From Dongia_B sp035539075 (GTDB taxonomy: Bacteria > Pseudomonadota > Alphaproteobacteria > Dongiales > Dongiaceae): a DNA stretch of 64,000 bases. The stretch spans positions 1 to 64,000 of the forward strand of contig DATLJB010000125.1 of assembly GCA_035539075.1 (NCBI GenBank). Reading direction: 5' to 3'. The position numbers and the translations under genes are program-made. Shown here piece after piece: positions 15,667 to 24,616 of the stretch. The notes under the pieces are model-generated. The model had not been told where the DNA came from. It saw nothing but the letters and a program-made list of their open reading frames with translations, and searched no databases. The number at the start of each line of letters is the position of its first letter. Position 1 is the stretch's first letter.

Positions 15667-17150
15667 GCGCCGACATGTCCGTGCTGATTGCCGATGCGAT
15701 CACCGTCGTCCATACGATTTGCGCGCTCGCCGTCACCATTCACGTCCTGCTGCATAAGCGCGATGTCGGCTCGGCGATGGGCTGGATGGGGCTTGCCTGG
15801 CTGTCGCCGATCGTCGGCAGCGCACTTTATGCGGTCTTCGGTATCAACCGCGTGCGCCGCAAGGCCTATCGCATCAGCCGCGGCCGCCAGCCTTTCATCG
15901 GTCCGGCGCAGGGGCGCGATACGGTCGAAAGCCGCGCCGCCGCCGCGAACAGAGCGTTGGCCGAGGCACACGACGCCGCGGCGGCATCGGCACCGGCCCG
16001 CACCGATCATCTGGCGCCGCTGGTACAGGCGGTCGCCGCCATCACCCAGCGCCCGCTGGTGCCGGGCAATGCCATCGAGATGCTGCGCAACGGCGACGAG
16101 GCCTATCCGGCAATGCTGGCGGCAATCGACAGCGCGCAAAGCAGCATCGCCTTGATGAGCTATATCTTCTTCGCCGACGCCGCCGGCGAGCGCTTTATCG
16201 CGGCATTGGTGGCGGCCAAGCAGCGGGGCGTCGAGGTGCGGGTGCTGATCGACGGCGTCGGCAGCGGCTATTTCTTTGCGCCGGTCCTGAGCCGGCTGGA
16301 GGCGCATGGCATCAGGGCCGCGCGCTTCATGCATTCGCTGGTGCCCTGGCACATGCCCTTCCTCAATCTGCGCAACCACCGCAAGATCCTGTTGGTGGAC
16401 GGCAGGCAGGCCTTCATCGGCGGCATCAATATCAGCGAAGGCAACCTGCTGGCGGACAATCCGCGCCACCCCATCCGCGACGTGCATTTCCGGGTCACCG
16501 GACCGGTGGTGTGGCAGATCGCCGAAGCCTTCGCCGCCGACTGGTATTTCACCAGCGGCGAAGCTCTCTCCGGCGATGCCTGGTTCCCGCGCCTGCAGCC
16601 AAGGGGCGAGGCCCAGTGCCGGATCGTCACCTCCGGCCCGGACGCCGACATCGAGAAGATGGATATGATGTTCCTGCAGGCGATCGGCAGCGCACAGCGC
16701 TCGATCATGATCGCCACGCCTTATTTTCTGCCCGAGGAGCGGCTGATCACCGCCCTCTGTCTGGCCGCCATGCGGGGTGTCAATGTGGATGTCGTCATCC
16801 CCATCAAGTCCGATCACTTCCTGATGGATTGGGCGACCCGCGCCCATGTCGGCCCCCTGCTGGCGGCGGGCGGCCGCCTGTGGCGCGCGCCGAAGCCTTT
16901 CGACCATTCGAAACTGCTGGCCGTCGACGGCGAATGGGCGCTGATCGGCAGCGCCAATTGGGACGTGCGCAGCATGCGGCTCAATTTCGAGATCAACATG
17001 GAAGTCTATGACCGGGACTTCGCCACCGCCGTCGAAGCGCAGGTGCTGCAGCGCATGGACCGCGAGCTGACCACCAAGCGGATCAGAAACCGGCCCTTCT
17101 TGATCCGGCTGCGGGATCGTGCAGCGCGCCTGCTGCTGCCCTATCTGTGA
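15663..17150 (+). CDS. cardiolipin synthase (phospholipase D superfamily)
   Basis: The 495-residue inner-membrane enzyme joins two phosphatidylglycerol molecules into cardiolipin. Two N-terminal helices (about 10-30 and 42-62) are followed by two PLD domains with HKD motifs: HRKILLVDGRQAFIGG near 239 and HSKLLAVDGEWALIGSAN near 415. This is the ClsA layout and length. Start ATG 15663 overlaps the previous stop; a second Met is four residues in. The 3' end overlaps by 68 bp the 3' end of the convergent EEP gene. Confidence 0.92.
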   Translation: MSADMSVLIADAITVVHTICALAVTIHVLLHKRDVGSAMGWMGLAWLSPIVGSALYAVFGINRVRRKAYRISRGRQPFIGPAQGRDTVESRAAAANRALAEAHDAAAASAPARTDHLAPLVQAVAAITQRPLVPGNAIEMLRNGDEAYPAMLAAIDSAQSSIALMSYIFFADAAGERFIAALVAAKQRGVEVRVLIDGVGSGYFFAPVLSRLEAHGIRAARFMHSLVPWHMPFLNLRNHRKILLVDGRQAFIGGINISEGNLLADNPRHPIRDVHFRVTGPVVWQIAEAFAADWYFTSGEALSGDAWFPRLQPRGEAQCRIVTSGPDADIEKMDMMFLQAIGSAQRSIMIATPYFLPEERLITALCLAAMRGVNVDVVIPIKSDHFLMDWATRAHVGPLLAAGGRLWRAPKPFDHSKLLAVDGEWALIGSANWDVRSMRLNFEINMEVYDRDFATAVEAQVLQRMDRELTTKRIRNRPFLIRLRDRAARLLLPYL

Positions 17151-17769
17151 TGCCGGCCCCGGCGCCGGGCTCGGGACTTATCAGGACCTCGATCGGGTGG
17201 TGATCGGAAGGGCCGCGATCCAGCACGCGGGCCTGCAGGCAGGCGACACTGCGCACCAGGCAGCGATCCAGCCGGGTGCGCAGCTTATGCGTGGGTGCCC
17301 GCGGCCCCACCTCGTCGAAGTCCGGCAGCCAGATATTGCCGACGGCGTTGCAGTCGCCGATGATGACGGTGCGCCCGGCGGTGGCATGGGCGACGGTGGT
17401 CAACTGGCGGCGGTTCAGCACCTGGCCATGCGAGAGATGGACATTGGCGAAGGTCACATCCTGCAGGGTCACGACCTGGGCCAGGCGCGGCGGCACCCGA
17501 AGCGGAAAGGGGGAGATCGGCAGCGGCACCGAATGCAGGTCCTGCAATTCATGCGGCGACCAGACGGCAAGGCCGTAGACCCGGCGTTGCATCGGCTGCC
17601 AGTGCACATGGCCGCCCACCCTCTGGTCGAGCTCGCGCAGCATCTGCTTGGCTTCCTGCATGAACAGGAGGTCGGGCCGTTCCGCTTCGATCAGCGCCGC
17701 CAGATCATGGAGCAGGGCGCCGCCGCGGTGCCAGAGATTCCAGCTGATGATCTTGATCGGCTTCGACAT
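17083..17769 (-). CDS. endonuclease/exonuclease/phosphatase (EEP) family hydrolase
   Basis: The 228-residue protein has the EEP fold: KIISWNLWHRGG at the start, LLFMQEAK (metal-binding Glu near 39), ANVHLSHG, VIIGDCNAVG (the catalytic DxN) and DRGPSDHHPIEV (the SDHxP box). All metal and catalytic residues are present. Family members cleave phosphodiesters in nucleic acids or inositol lipids; substrate is unknown. No signal peptide is seen. The last 22 or so codons are antisense to the end of the cardiolipin synthase gene, so this may be a natural convergent overlap. The start ATG at 17769 directly precedes MSKPIKIISWN. Confidence 0.88.
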   Translation of the reverse strand: MSKPIKIISWNLWHRGGALLHDLAALIEAERPDLLFMQEAKQMLRELDQRVGGHVHWQPMQRRVYGLAVWSPHELQDLHSVPLPISPFPLRVPPRLAQVVTLQDVTFANVHLSHGQVLNRRQLTTVAHATAGRTVIIGDCNAVGNIWLPDFDEVGPRAPTHKLRTRLDRCLVRSVACLQARVLDRGPSDHHPIEVLISPEPGAGAGITDRAAAGALHDPAAGSRRAGF

Positions 17770-17926
17770 GTAATGCTGCTCCCGTGTCCCGCGATATATT
17801 CGCCAACTTGGGGACCGACAGCAAGTAACGATAGTGCCAGCCGCTCCGGGCGCAGCGCGTCGCGTGGCAGCAAGACGGCCGCCGAACACCATGCATCCGG
17901 CGGCCGCGCTCTCTGCAACCTTGCCT

Positions 17927-19936
17927 TTACGCGGACTGGACTGCGGCGACAAACTCCCCGACATGCACGCGCATCTGCTCGGCCTGTCTCGACAATTCGC
18001 CCGAGGCGCCGAGCAGCTGCGTCGCCGCGGTTCCCGTATGCTGGGCTGCCGTGGTGACATTGACGATATTCGACGACACTTCCTGGGTTCCTTGGGCCGC
18101 CTGCTGAACGTTGCGGGCGATCTCGTTTGTTGCGGCACCCTGTTCCTCGACGGCGGCGGCGATCGAGGTGGTGATCTCGTTCACCCGGCGAATGATGCCG
18201 GAAATGCCCTCGATTGCCTGGACCGTGTCGCCCGTCACCTCCTGGATGCTGTTGATCTGCGTCGCGATCTCATCGGTCGCCTTCGCCGTCTGGTTGGCCA
18301 GCGATTTCACCTCGGAAGCCACCACCGCGAAGCCCTTGCCGGCCTCTCCGGCGCGGGCTGCCTCGATCGTCGCATTGAGGGCGAGCAGGTTGGTCTGGCT
18401 GGCGATCTCATTGATGAGGCTGACGACCGCGCCAATCCGCTCGGCGGCGTCCGACAGTTTCTTCACGAGATGGCTGGACCGCTCCGCATGCGAGACGGCA
18501 TTGCCGGCGATGGTGGTCGATTCCGCGACTTGGCGGCTGATTTCCGACACCGAGGAGGCCAGCTCTTCCGCCGCCGAGGCGACGGTCTGGACATTCGCCG
18601 ATGCCTGTTCGGAAGCGGCCGCCACGGCGGTCGCCTGGCGGGAGGTCTCCTCGGCGGTCGCGGTCATGGAGGTCGCCGTCGTCTCCAACTCGGTCGCGGC
18701 CGAGGCCACGGTCTTGACGACGATGGAGGTTTCCCGGTCGAAATCCGCAGTCAGGCGGGCGATCTTCTGGGCTCTCGCGGCCCTTACTTCCTGTTCGGCG
18801 GCTTCGCGCGCCACCATTTCGCGGTTTGCGATCATGCTTTCTTTGAAGACCTGGACGGCTTCGGCCATCTTGCCGACTTCATCCTTGCGTTCCAGGGCGG
18901 GGATTTCCAGTGTCGTATCCCCGCCTGCCAGCGTTCCCATTGCCGCGGTGATGTCCGCGACCGGCCTGGTGATGCTGCGCGTCACGCCGAAGCCGATTGC
19001 CACGCCGGCCAGGCAGGCGATCACCGAAATGGAACCGCTCAACGCGATGCTTCTGAAGATAGCGGCGTCGTTTTCGCTCGTCGTCTGGGCCAGGTTCGCT
19101 TTGGCCGATTTGACCAGGGCGCCGAGTATCTGCGACACATTGCCGACGCCCTTGTCAACCTCGGCGAAGAGGGGCAGAAGCTCGCTATTCATCTGTGCCG
19201 ATTGCTTCGCGCCGTCGATGTATTTATCCAGCCGCTGGGAAGCATCCGCGATCTTGCCGGCCAGTTCGCCGCCGGCTGCCAGACGGACGGCCTCGGCCAC
19301 GCCGCTCTTTGCATTCTCGAAGTCCTTGGGAAGCTGCTCCAACATCTGGAGATCGCCCCGGTCGAGCAGTCGCGCCATATCGAACCGCATCGCCAGGACA
19401 TAGCTGCGCGCATCTCCCGCGGCGGCGGCCAGATCCAGGTTGCCGGCCTTCTTGGCATTGCCATAGGTATCGGCGAGGATGGTGCCGATGGCCCCGCCGT
19501 TCGGCGTCATTGCTCCGTCGCGCAGCTTCTGGATGGCACCGCGAAGCTCGATGGTGCGATCGATCTTCGGCGCAATCGCGTTCATCGCGTCTTCCGCCTG
19601 TTTCAGCATCGCTTGGCGTTCCGCGCTGCGCACCGTCGCCTGAAGATCGTCGATCATTTGCGCAACGGACTTGCGGAGCTCGCTCAGGCGCGCAAGCGTT
19701 GCATCGTCGCCGTTATTTACGTAGTTGCCGAGATTGCGCCGCAGGCCGGTGAGTTGCCGGTCCAATTGAATTGTATCGGCGGTATTGTCGGCGACGATCG
19801 CATAGCTGCCGAAAGAACTCTTGCTGGAAAGCAAGCCGGTGACGGCCAATCCGATGGCTATACCCAGCGCAATGATAACGCATGCAAAGCCGATGGCTAT
19901 CCGTCGTCCGATTGGAAGGTTCATCAGGTATTTCAT
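17927..19936 (-). CDS. methyl-accepting chemotaxis protein
   Basis: The 669-residue transmembrane chemoreceptor has TM1 at about 13-34, a helical periplasmic domain of some 260 residues (all-alpha, with coiled-coil character), TM2 near 300-320, then a HAMP linker and a signalling domain. The conserved hairpin tip EIASQTNLLALNATIEAARAGEAGKGFAVVASEVKSLANQTAKAT is intact. There is no CheR/CheB-tethering pentapeptide at the C-terminus. The large helical sensor region suggests a helical-bimodular or four-helix ligand domain, ligand unknown. No che genes are nearby, so it is an orphan receptor, and it follows the OmpR-type regulator gene on the same strand. Confidence 0.95.
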   Translation of the reverse strand: MKYLMNLPIGRRIAIGFACVIIALGIAIGLAVTGLLSSKSSFGSYAIVADNTADTIQLDRQLTGLRRNLGNYVNNGDDATLARLSELRKSVAQMIDDLQATVRSAERQAMLKQAEDAMNAIAPKIDRTIELRGAIQKLRDGAMTPNGGAIGTILADTYGNAKKAGNLDLAAAAGDARSYVLAMRFDMARLLDRGDLQMLEQLPKDFENAKSGVAEAVRLAAGGELAGKIADASQRLDKYIDGAKQSAQMNSELLPLFAEVDKGVGNVSQILGALVKSAKANLAQTTSENDAAIFRSIALSGSISVIACLAGVAIGFGVTRSITRPVADITAAMGTLAGGDTTLEIPALERKDEVGKMAEAVQVFKESMIANREMVAREAAEQEVRAARAQKIARLTADFDRETSIVVKTVASAATELETTATSMTATAEETSRQATAVAAASEQASANVQTVASAAEELASSVSEISRQVAESTTIAGNAVSHAERSSHLVKKLSDAAERIGAVVSLINEIASQTNLLALNATIEAARAGEAGKGFAVVASEVKSLANQTAKATDEIATQINSIQEVTGDTVQAIEGISGIIRRVNEITTSIAAAVEEQGAATNEIARNVQQAAQGTQEVSSNIVNVTTAAQHTGTAATQLLGASGELSRQAEQMRVHVGEFVAAVQSA

Positions 19937-20260
19937 TTATTCTCCAGCCCCAAGATTGGCGCCGCGGCGACGCCGTTAAATGCGTACTGTCGATGCGTCA
20001 TCGGACATATCGGCGTGGTCGTGCCGGCGGCAGCGCAGGCACGCGCCGTGGCGGACGAGTCCGCGCGGCGCCCCTTCTTCCGAATCCTTTCGGTCCGATC
20101 CAAGACTATGAACAGGCTTCTAAAAATCTCTTATGCAATGTTTCTGAATTGTATCGCGGGTACGGCAGCGCCGATCGCGATGCCGCTTGCCGAATTTCGT
20201 CCAGCAGGAAGTGCAGCGGCGACATGTGTCGGAGCTGAAAGCGAGACGAGAGGCGTGGGG
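19937..20260. other. 324-bp gap between the response-regulator and chemoreceptor genes
   Basis: Both flanking genes run leftward. The gap should hold the chemoreceptor promoter. I find no gene, no sigma-28-like promoter and no hairpin terminator I would defend. A moderately AT-rich patch lies near 20105-20155. Confidence 0.5.
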
Positions 20261-20959
20261 CTAGCGAACGGGTCTTCTGAGACGATAACCGATGCCGCGG
20301 ACGGTGAGCAACAATGCGGGACGAGATGGATCGCGTTCCAGCTTGCGTCGCAAGCGACTGATGAGGATGTCCACGCGCCTGGCGCTGTCCGGTGCTTCTT
20401 CCGGCGATTTCGTATCCAGCAATTGTTCGCGCGGCAGCGTGGAACCCTCATTCCGGATCAGGAGCGCCAGCAGGTCGGTCTCGGCGCGCGTCAGGAGCTG
20501 TTCGTTGCCTGCCCGGTCGATCACGATCCGGCTTTCGAGATCGATCTTCAACCCGTCAAGCGTGACGTACCTGCCCGCCGAAGTCGCCCGCCTAGCCCGG
20601 CGCAGAATATTGTGCATCCGCACCTTCAATTCGCGAATGTCAAAGGGCTTGACGATATAGTCGTCAATGCCGAGGCCGAGAACCTGCAGTTTTGAATCGA
20701 GGTCGACGTTGCTGCTGGTGACGATGATCGGGATGTCGGAGGATATCCGCAGGCGCCTCAGGATATCAAAGTGGTCCTGCTGGTGGATCTCCGAGCCGAG
20801 GAGCAGCAGATCACCCGTGCCGATACCGATCGTCGCCGCGGCTTCGCCGATCGTCCTCGAATGAATGACGGCATATCCAAGCGCGCGAATCTGCCTGGCG
20901 ATGTTGTCCGCCAGAGCAGTATCGGATTCGATGACGAGAATTGTCCCTGACGCCTTCAT
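20261..20959 (-). CDS. OmpR/PhoB-type response regulator with an atypical receiver
   Basis: The 232-residue protein has an N-terminal receiver (about 5-118) and a C-terminal winged-helix DNA-binding domain (about 130-230, with ARRVDILISRLRRKLERDPSRPALLLTVRGIGYRL). The receiver keeps the Thr (IIVTSS) and Lys (YIVKPF) switch residues. At the usual phospho-acceptor position, however, it reads LLLLGSEIH, with Gly55 in place of Asp, and the acidic pair is IESD. It therefore probably cannot be phosphorylated in the ordinary way and may respond to a ligand or partner, or act constitutively. No cognate kinase gene is adjacent. Confidence 0.9.
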   Translation of the reverse strand: MKASGTILVIESDTALADNIARQIRALGYAVIHSRTIGEAAATIGIGTGDLLLLGSEIHQQDHFDILRRLRISSDIPIIVTSSNVDLDSKLQVLGLGIDDYIVKPFDIRELKVRMHNILRRARRATSAGRYVTLDGLKIDLESRIVIDRAGNEQLLTRAETDLLALLIRNEGSTLPREQLLDTKSPEEAPDSARRVDILISRLRRKLERDPSRPALLLTVRGIGYRLRRPVR

Positions 20960-21647
20960 GGGGGTAGACCGTTCATTATCCCTTTATGTGAGGCCCGTTC
21001 GGGGCCCCATCGGTGAGCTCAACTGGCGGCAATGCCGCCAATTCCCGCTTCGGCTTGCAATGCCGTCTGGGCCTCAGCCCTCGGCCGAAATCCGGGCGTC
21101 AGGCCCCTCGGCCGAAAGCGGTCTCCAGCGCTCGTCGATGCGGGCGGAGCCATATCGAACCGCGGCTCGCGAATCCGGCGCCCTTTCGAATACCGTCGGC
21201 GCTGCAACCAAGTCCTTTAATTAAATTGCAATATGCATTTATATTTATAAGCGCCCGTATCGGCTCTGCCGGTCAGCTCATCGCAATTCTTCATGCCAAA
21301 GCGCTCTTTCAATCGGCCGATTTGTCGAATCAGGCAGCGTCAATCCTTGCGGCGCTTTATTGATAAGTTTTTAATTTTTGCCGGGAATGTTAATTGCATA
21401 ATGCATCTTTGGTATTCGCAAAACGCTGGAGTGGAAATCTCTGGTGACAAAGGGGCGGGCAGTGTCCCGCTGATGGCCCCGTATTTCGGCTGAGCGTCAT
21501 CCGGAGCTGGGTGCCGGCCCATCGGGCGACGCCAGGCTGATCCTCCCGGCTGACTGAGCGCTCGGGCCCGTGCTCGGCCGATCCGCCGCGTGCCGCGCCC
21601 GCCCGGGCCGAGGATGAAGGTTTGTTGGAAAGCCTGCCGGCCCGGGA
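20960..21647. other. 688-bp region without a convincing gene
   Basis: It lies between the OmpR-type regulator (start 20959, leftward) and the MarR gene (stop 21648, leftward). Two patches (about 21215-21260 and 21340-21420) are much richer in A and T than the surroundings. The short open frames have no recognisable protein and no good ribosome site. It may carry the regulator's promoter, an unrecognised small RNA, or decayed DNA. Confidence 0.5.
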
Positions 21648-22085
21648 TCAGTCGCGCTCAGTATTGCCGCGCTCATACAGCCGGTTCAACAGCATATGAA
21701 GACTGTCGTGGAGCGCAGCCTTTTGCACCTGCGGCAGCGTGGCAACGGTTTCGACGATGCCCATGAGCGGATCATGCTCCATCAGGCGCCAGCCCTCGAC
21801 GGTCAGCGCCAGGCGCCGGCTGCGATCAGAGGCTCGTTCGCCGTCAACGGAAACGAGGCCTTTCTTGACCAACGCCGAAACGGTTCGCGAAGCTGAACTC
21901 TGGGCAACGCCCGAATAGGCTGCAATGCTGGTGACGGTTATACGGTTTGCGGAGTTCTGCGCGAGGCAGCGCAGCGTCGACCATTGTACGGGCGGCAGAT
22001 CATCCGTGAAGCACGTCGTTTGTATCTGGCGGCCGACCCGCTCCAGCAAGGTCCCGATGGCATAAGAAAGATATTCTCTCTGCAT
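21648..22085 (-). CDS. MarR-type winged-helix transcriptional regulator
   Basis: The 145-residue regulator has a helical dimerisation N-terminus (YLSYAIGTLLERVGRQIQ), a wHTH with ITVTSIAAYSGVAQSSASRTVSALVKKGLVSVDGERASDRSRRLALT (recognition helix plus the wing DxRSRR, typical of MarR) and a C-terminal dimerisation helix. The ATG at 22085 is preferred over a TTG at 22100. It is transcribed away from the VOC gene, from which it is separated by 237 bp, so it may control that gene and itself. The ligand is unknown. Confidence 0.85.
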   Translation of the reverse strand: MQREYLSYAIGTLLERVGRQIQTTCFTDDLPPVQWSTLRCLAQNSANRITVTSIAAYSGVAQSSASRTVSALVKKGLVSVDGERASDRSRRLALTVEGWRLMEHDPLMGIVETVATLPQVQKAALHDSLHMLLNRLYERGNTERD

Positions 22086-22322
22086 ATTCGTCGCTGTCAA
22101 TGCTGTCGCTTGGCGCGAAGGATAAATTGCAGGTAGCCATAATTCACGCGCAAAATACTTATGCAGTGTGCAAGTAAAGATCAGGCGATTGTCGATCCTG
22201 CCAATGTCTCTTTGCCTGTGGAGACAGCAGGCTGGACTTCAGCCATTGCCATTGCCATCGACACCGCATCGCGGCACGACGCAGATGCAAGGGCGCAAGG
22301 GCGGGAGAAGAAGAGGAACGAG

Positions 22323-22718
22323 ATGCTGTCGCATATCTATATCGGCGTAAATGATTTCCAGCGCGCTTACCGCTTCTACGCCGCCGTCACGGCGGAGCTG
22401 GGGCTGGTGCTGCGCTTCCGCGAGGCGGATAAATCCTGGGCCGGCTGGCGGAAGCCCGGCCAGGCGAGGCCGCTGCTGCTGGTGGGAAAGCCCTTCGACG
22501 GTGCGCCGGCTGCGCCCGGCAATGGCCAGATGACGGCGCTGCTGGCGCCGGACCGTGCCGCTGTCGATCGCACCTATCGGGCAGCGCTCGCTGCAGGCGG
22601 CAGCGACGCCGGACCGCCCGGCCTGCGGCCGCACTATCACGCCAATTATTACGGCGCCTATTTCCGGGATCCCGAAGGCAACAAGCTTTGCGTCTGCTGC
22701 CACGATCCGGTGGAGTGA
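22323..22718 (+). CDS. VOC-superfamily (glyoxalase/bleomycin-resistance fold) protein
   Basis: The 131-residue protein has the two beta-alpha-beta-beta-beta modules of the vicinal-oxygen-chelate fold: HIYIGVNDFQRAYRFYAAVTAELGL at the start and HYHANYYGAYFRDPEGNKLCVCCH at the end. GAGGAACGAG just upstream supports the ATG at 22323. The first His and the Tyr/Asp-Pro-Glu-Gly-Asn region are in the usual metal-ligand places, but the glutathione-lyase Glu cannot be confirmed. Family members include glyoxalase I, ring-cleavage dioxygenases and drug-binding proteins. Being divergent from MarR suggests a stress- or xenobiotic-inducible gene. Confidence 0.85.
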   Translation: MLSHIYIGVNDFQRAYRFYAAVTAELGLVLRFREADKSWAGWRKPGQARPLLLVGKPFDGAPAAPGNGQMTALLAPDRAAVDRTYRAALAAGGSDAGPPGLRPHYHANYYGAYFRDPEGNKLCVCCHDPVE

Positions 22719-22762
22719 GCGGTGTTCCCGCCGCAGCAATGGTCGCCGCCGGTGACGGCATT

Positions 22763-23977
22763 TCAACCCGTTGACAGAACCGCGCGCGGGATAGCGATAC
22801 GCGCCAGCAGGCCGTCGCGCTCCCAGTGATAATCCACCGTGCCGCCAAAACGCGTCACGATGGTTGATTCGACCAGCCTGGTGCCGAAGCCTTTGCGGAT
22901 CGGCGGGGCGTCGATCGGCAAGCCGCCACGTTCCTTCCACAGCAAGACGATATGTTCGCCGTCATCCTTCCACTCGACGGCGACATGTCCCGCAGTGGTC
23001 CGCAGGGGACCGTATTTAACCGCATTCGTCGCCAGTTCGTTTATCACCAGGGCGATACCGCTGACGGCGTGCTCGTTGCACGACACGGCCGGGCCGGAGC
23101 GGGTGAAGCGGCGACTGTCGCTGTCGCTATATTCGTAGGGATCGGTGATTGCCTTGATGAGCGCGCCGAACTGCGATTGACCCGGCGCCTGCAGATTCTC
23201 GTCCATGCCGCCGAGGACAAGATCATGGGCGTTGGCGAGGGCATGCAGCCGTCCTGAAAGGGCCTGCGCCATCTCTTCCTTGCTGCCGGCACCGCGGACG
23301 CCAAGCCAGATCATGCTGTCGGTCAAGGCAAAGAGATTCTTTATCCGGTGGTTCATTTCCGTGGTGAGGATTTCCTGCTCCTCAAGCGCCTTGCGTAACT
23401 GCTCTTCCGTCCGCTGCATCCTGAGGGCAATGCCGACGAAGGTCGCGAGCTCCGTCGCCATGCGGGCGTGTTCGCGGTCGAAATGGCCGAGCTTGTCGGA
23501 GACGATCCACAAAGTGCCGAGCGGCGTCTTGCCGCTGATGAAGAGCGGCACCAGCAGAACTTCCGGCACCACGACGCCGGCATCTGCGATCCAGCTGTAG
23601 ATGCGTTCCGAATGCCGGGTCACGACCGGTGCTGCGCGATCGAGGGTCACGCCGCAGGGGCTGTCGTTGCGCGGCGTCACGATGCCTTCGAGGCGGGACA
23701 GGCTGCCGCAGAGATGCCGCCAATGGAAGACAGCCGGTTCGGCGGCGGCGTCCAGGAGGCTAAGTCCGGCGGAGATGCCGCCTGTCATGTTCATCGCCAG
23801 TTCGACGAAGCGCGGCAAAACCTCCTCGGGGTGATTGACCATGCTGGACGCCAAGTTTTGCAGGGCGTTCTTCTCGCGCAGATAATCAACCGCCTTGGGC
23901 GCGCGGGCCATCATTTCGTCGGTGACGTAGACATCTTCCCAAAGAGGAGAATGTATGTCCGCGGAGACTTGGCGCAT
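22763..23977 (-). CDS. GAF-domain HWE-family sensor histidine kinase
   Basis: The 404-residue soluble kinase has a GAF-like sensor (about 30-190: VTPRNDSPCGVTLDRAAPVV, VPLFISGKTPLGTLWIV). It is followed by an HWE/HisKA_2 catalytic core with the H-box TTEMNHRIKNLFALTDSMI (His near 217), N-box INELATNAVKYGPL and G-box GFGTRLVESTI. HWE kinases are typical of alphaproteobacteria and often act in light or general-stress signalling; the CGV segment is not evidence of a bilin site. No membrane segment is visible. The partner receiver is not next to it. It ends 44 bp from the convergent VOC gene. Confidence 0.9.
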   Translation of the reverse strand: MRQVSADIHSPLWEDVYVTDEMMARAPKAVDYLREKNALQNLASSMVNHPEEVLPRFVELAMNMTGGISAGLSLLDAAAEPAVFHWRHLCGSLSRLEGIVTPRNDSPCGVTLDRAAPVVTRHSERIYSWIADAGVVVPEVLLVPLFISGKTPLGTLWIVSDKLGHFDREHARMATELATFVGIALRMQRTEEQLRKALEEQEILTTEMNHRIKNLFALTDSMIWLGVRGAGSKEEMAQALSGRLHALANAHDLVLGGMDENLQAPGQSQFGALIKAITDPYEYSDSDSRRFTRSGPAVSCNEHAVSGIALVINELATNAVKYGPLRTTAGHVAVEWKDDGEHIVLLWKERGGLPIDAPPIRKGFGTRLVESTIVTRFGGTVDYHWERDGLLARIAIPRAVLSTG

Positions 23978-24616
23978 TGCGAAGGGGACCCTCGATCAGC
24001 CCGGTCGGTCAATTTACAACCGCCTTGTGTCGGAAAAGCAAGCGTGTTGCTCGTAACCATATGGCTACGGCATTGGCTGCTTCACAGGTTTTGTCGAGGC
24101 GAAACGCCGTTTGGCCAGGTTACGCGGGCTGTTTATCGCTTGTTGCCATACTGCCTGTGTCGCCGGCCGCCTTGCCGCGGCTGGTGCTGCCTCGCCACGG
24201 TCGGTCCTTTCTTCTTGCCACCAAAGACAAAAGACACCGACGATCGGGCACTCGCGATGATGCGGCGGCATGACGCCGGTCCGATCCCGCCTATCCTCGA
24301 GAACGGCTTCGCGGAAGGTGCCGAAGCGATCTGCTTCAGTGCCAAGATCCGATTTGGCTGCGTTTATTCGATTCGATAACTTAACGCTGAGGGCCTGACA
24401 TGGGTTTAGTCGTCTTGGCCAAACGGCGTGACGGTCGTGAGCCGATGGGAACCGTACCCCGCGCGGGACGGTTATTGCCAGCTTTCCTGACGTTTCAGAC
24501 GCGGCATCTCAGTTCGATCTTGCCGTTGCCGGACTTTGATGTGACCGTGGAGCCTTCGACAACCTGTCATGCAGGAGTCGGCTGGACTTTTCCCCGGACA
24601 TGAACAGTGGATTGCA
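23978..24616. other. 639-bp region between the HWE kinase and the halogenase-like gene
   Basis: It lies between the divergent kinase and halogenase-like genes. It is long for a shared promoter region. One 67-codon open frame (24400-24603) has a GAGGG about 6 nt before its ATG, but the product resembles nothing I know. I see no repeats or terminator. Confidence 0.45.

Noticed and set aside
17834..20695. A 953-codon open frame on the plus strand opposite the chemoreceptor and OmpR-type regulator
   Set aside because: It is antisense to two genes with full domain structure, and has no recognisable fold or ribosome site.
21200..21420. Insertion-sequence remnant in the AT-rich patch
   Set aside because: No inverted terminal repeats, target-site duplication or transposase fragment could be seen.
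24400..24603. A 67-codon ORF with GAGGG before its ATG
   Set aside because: The product has no recognisable pattern and overlaps the likely promoter region of the halogenase-like gene; the evidence is too thin to list it as a gene.
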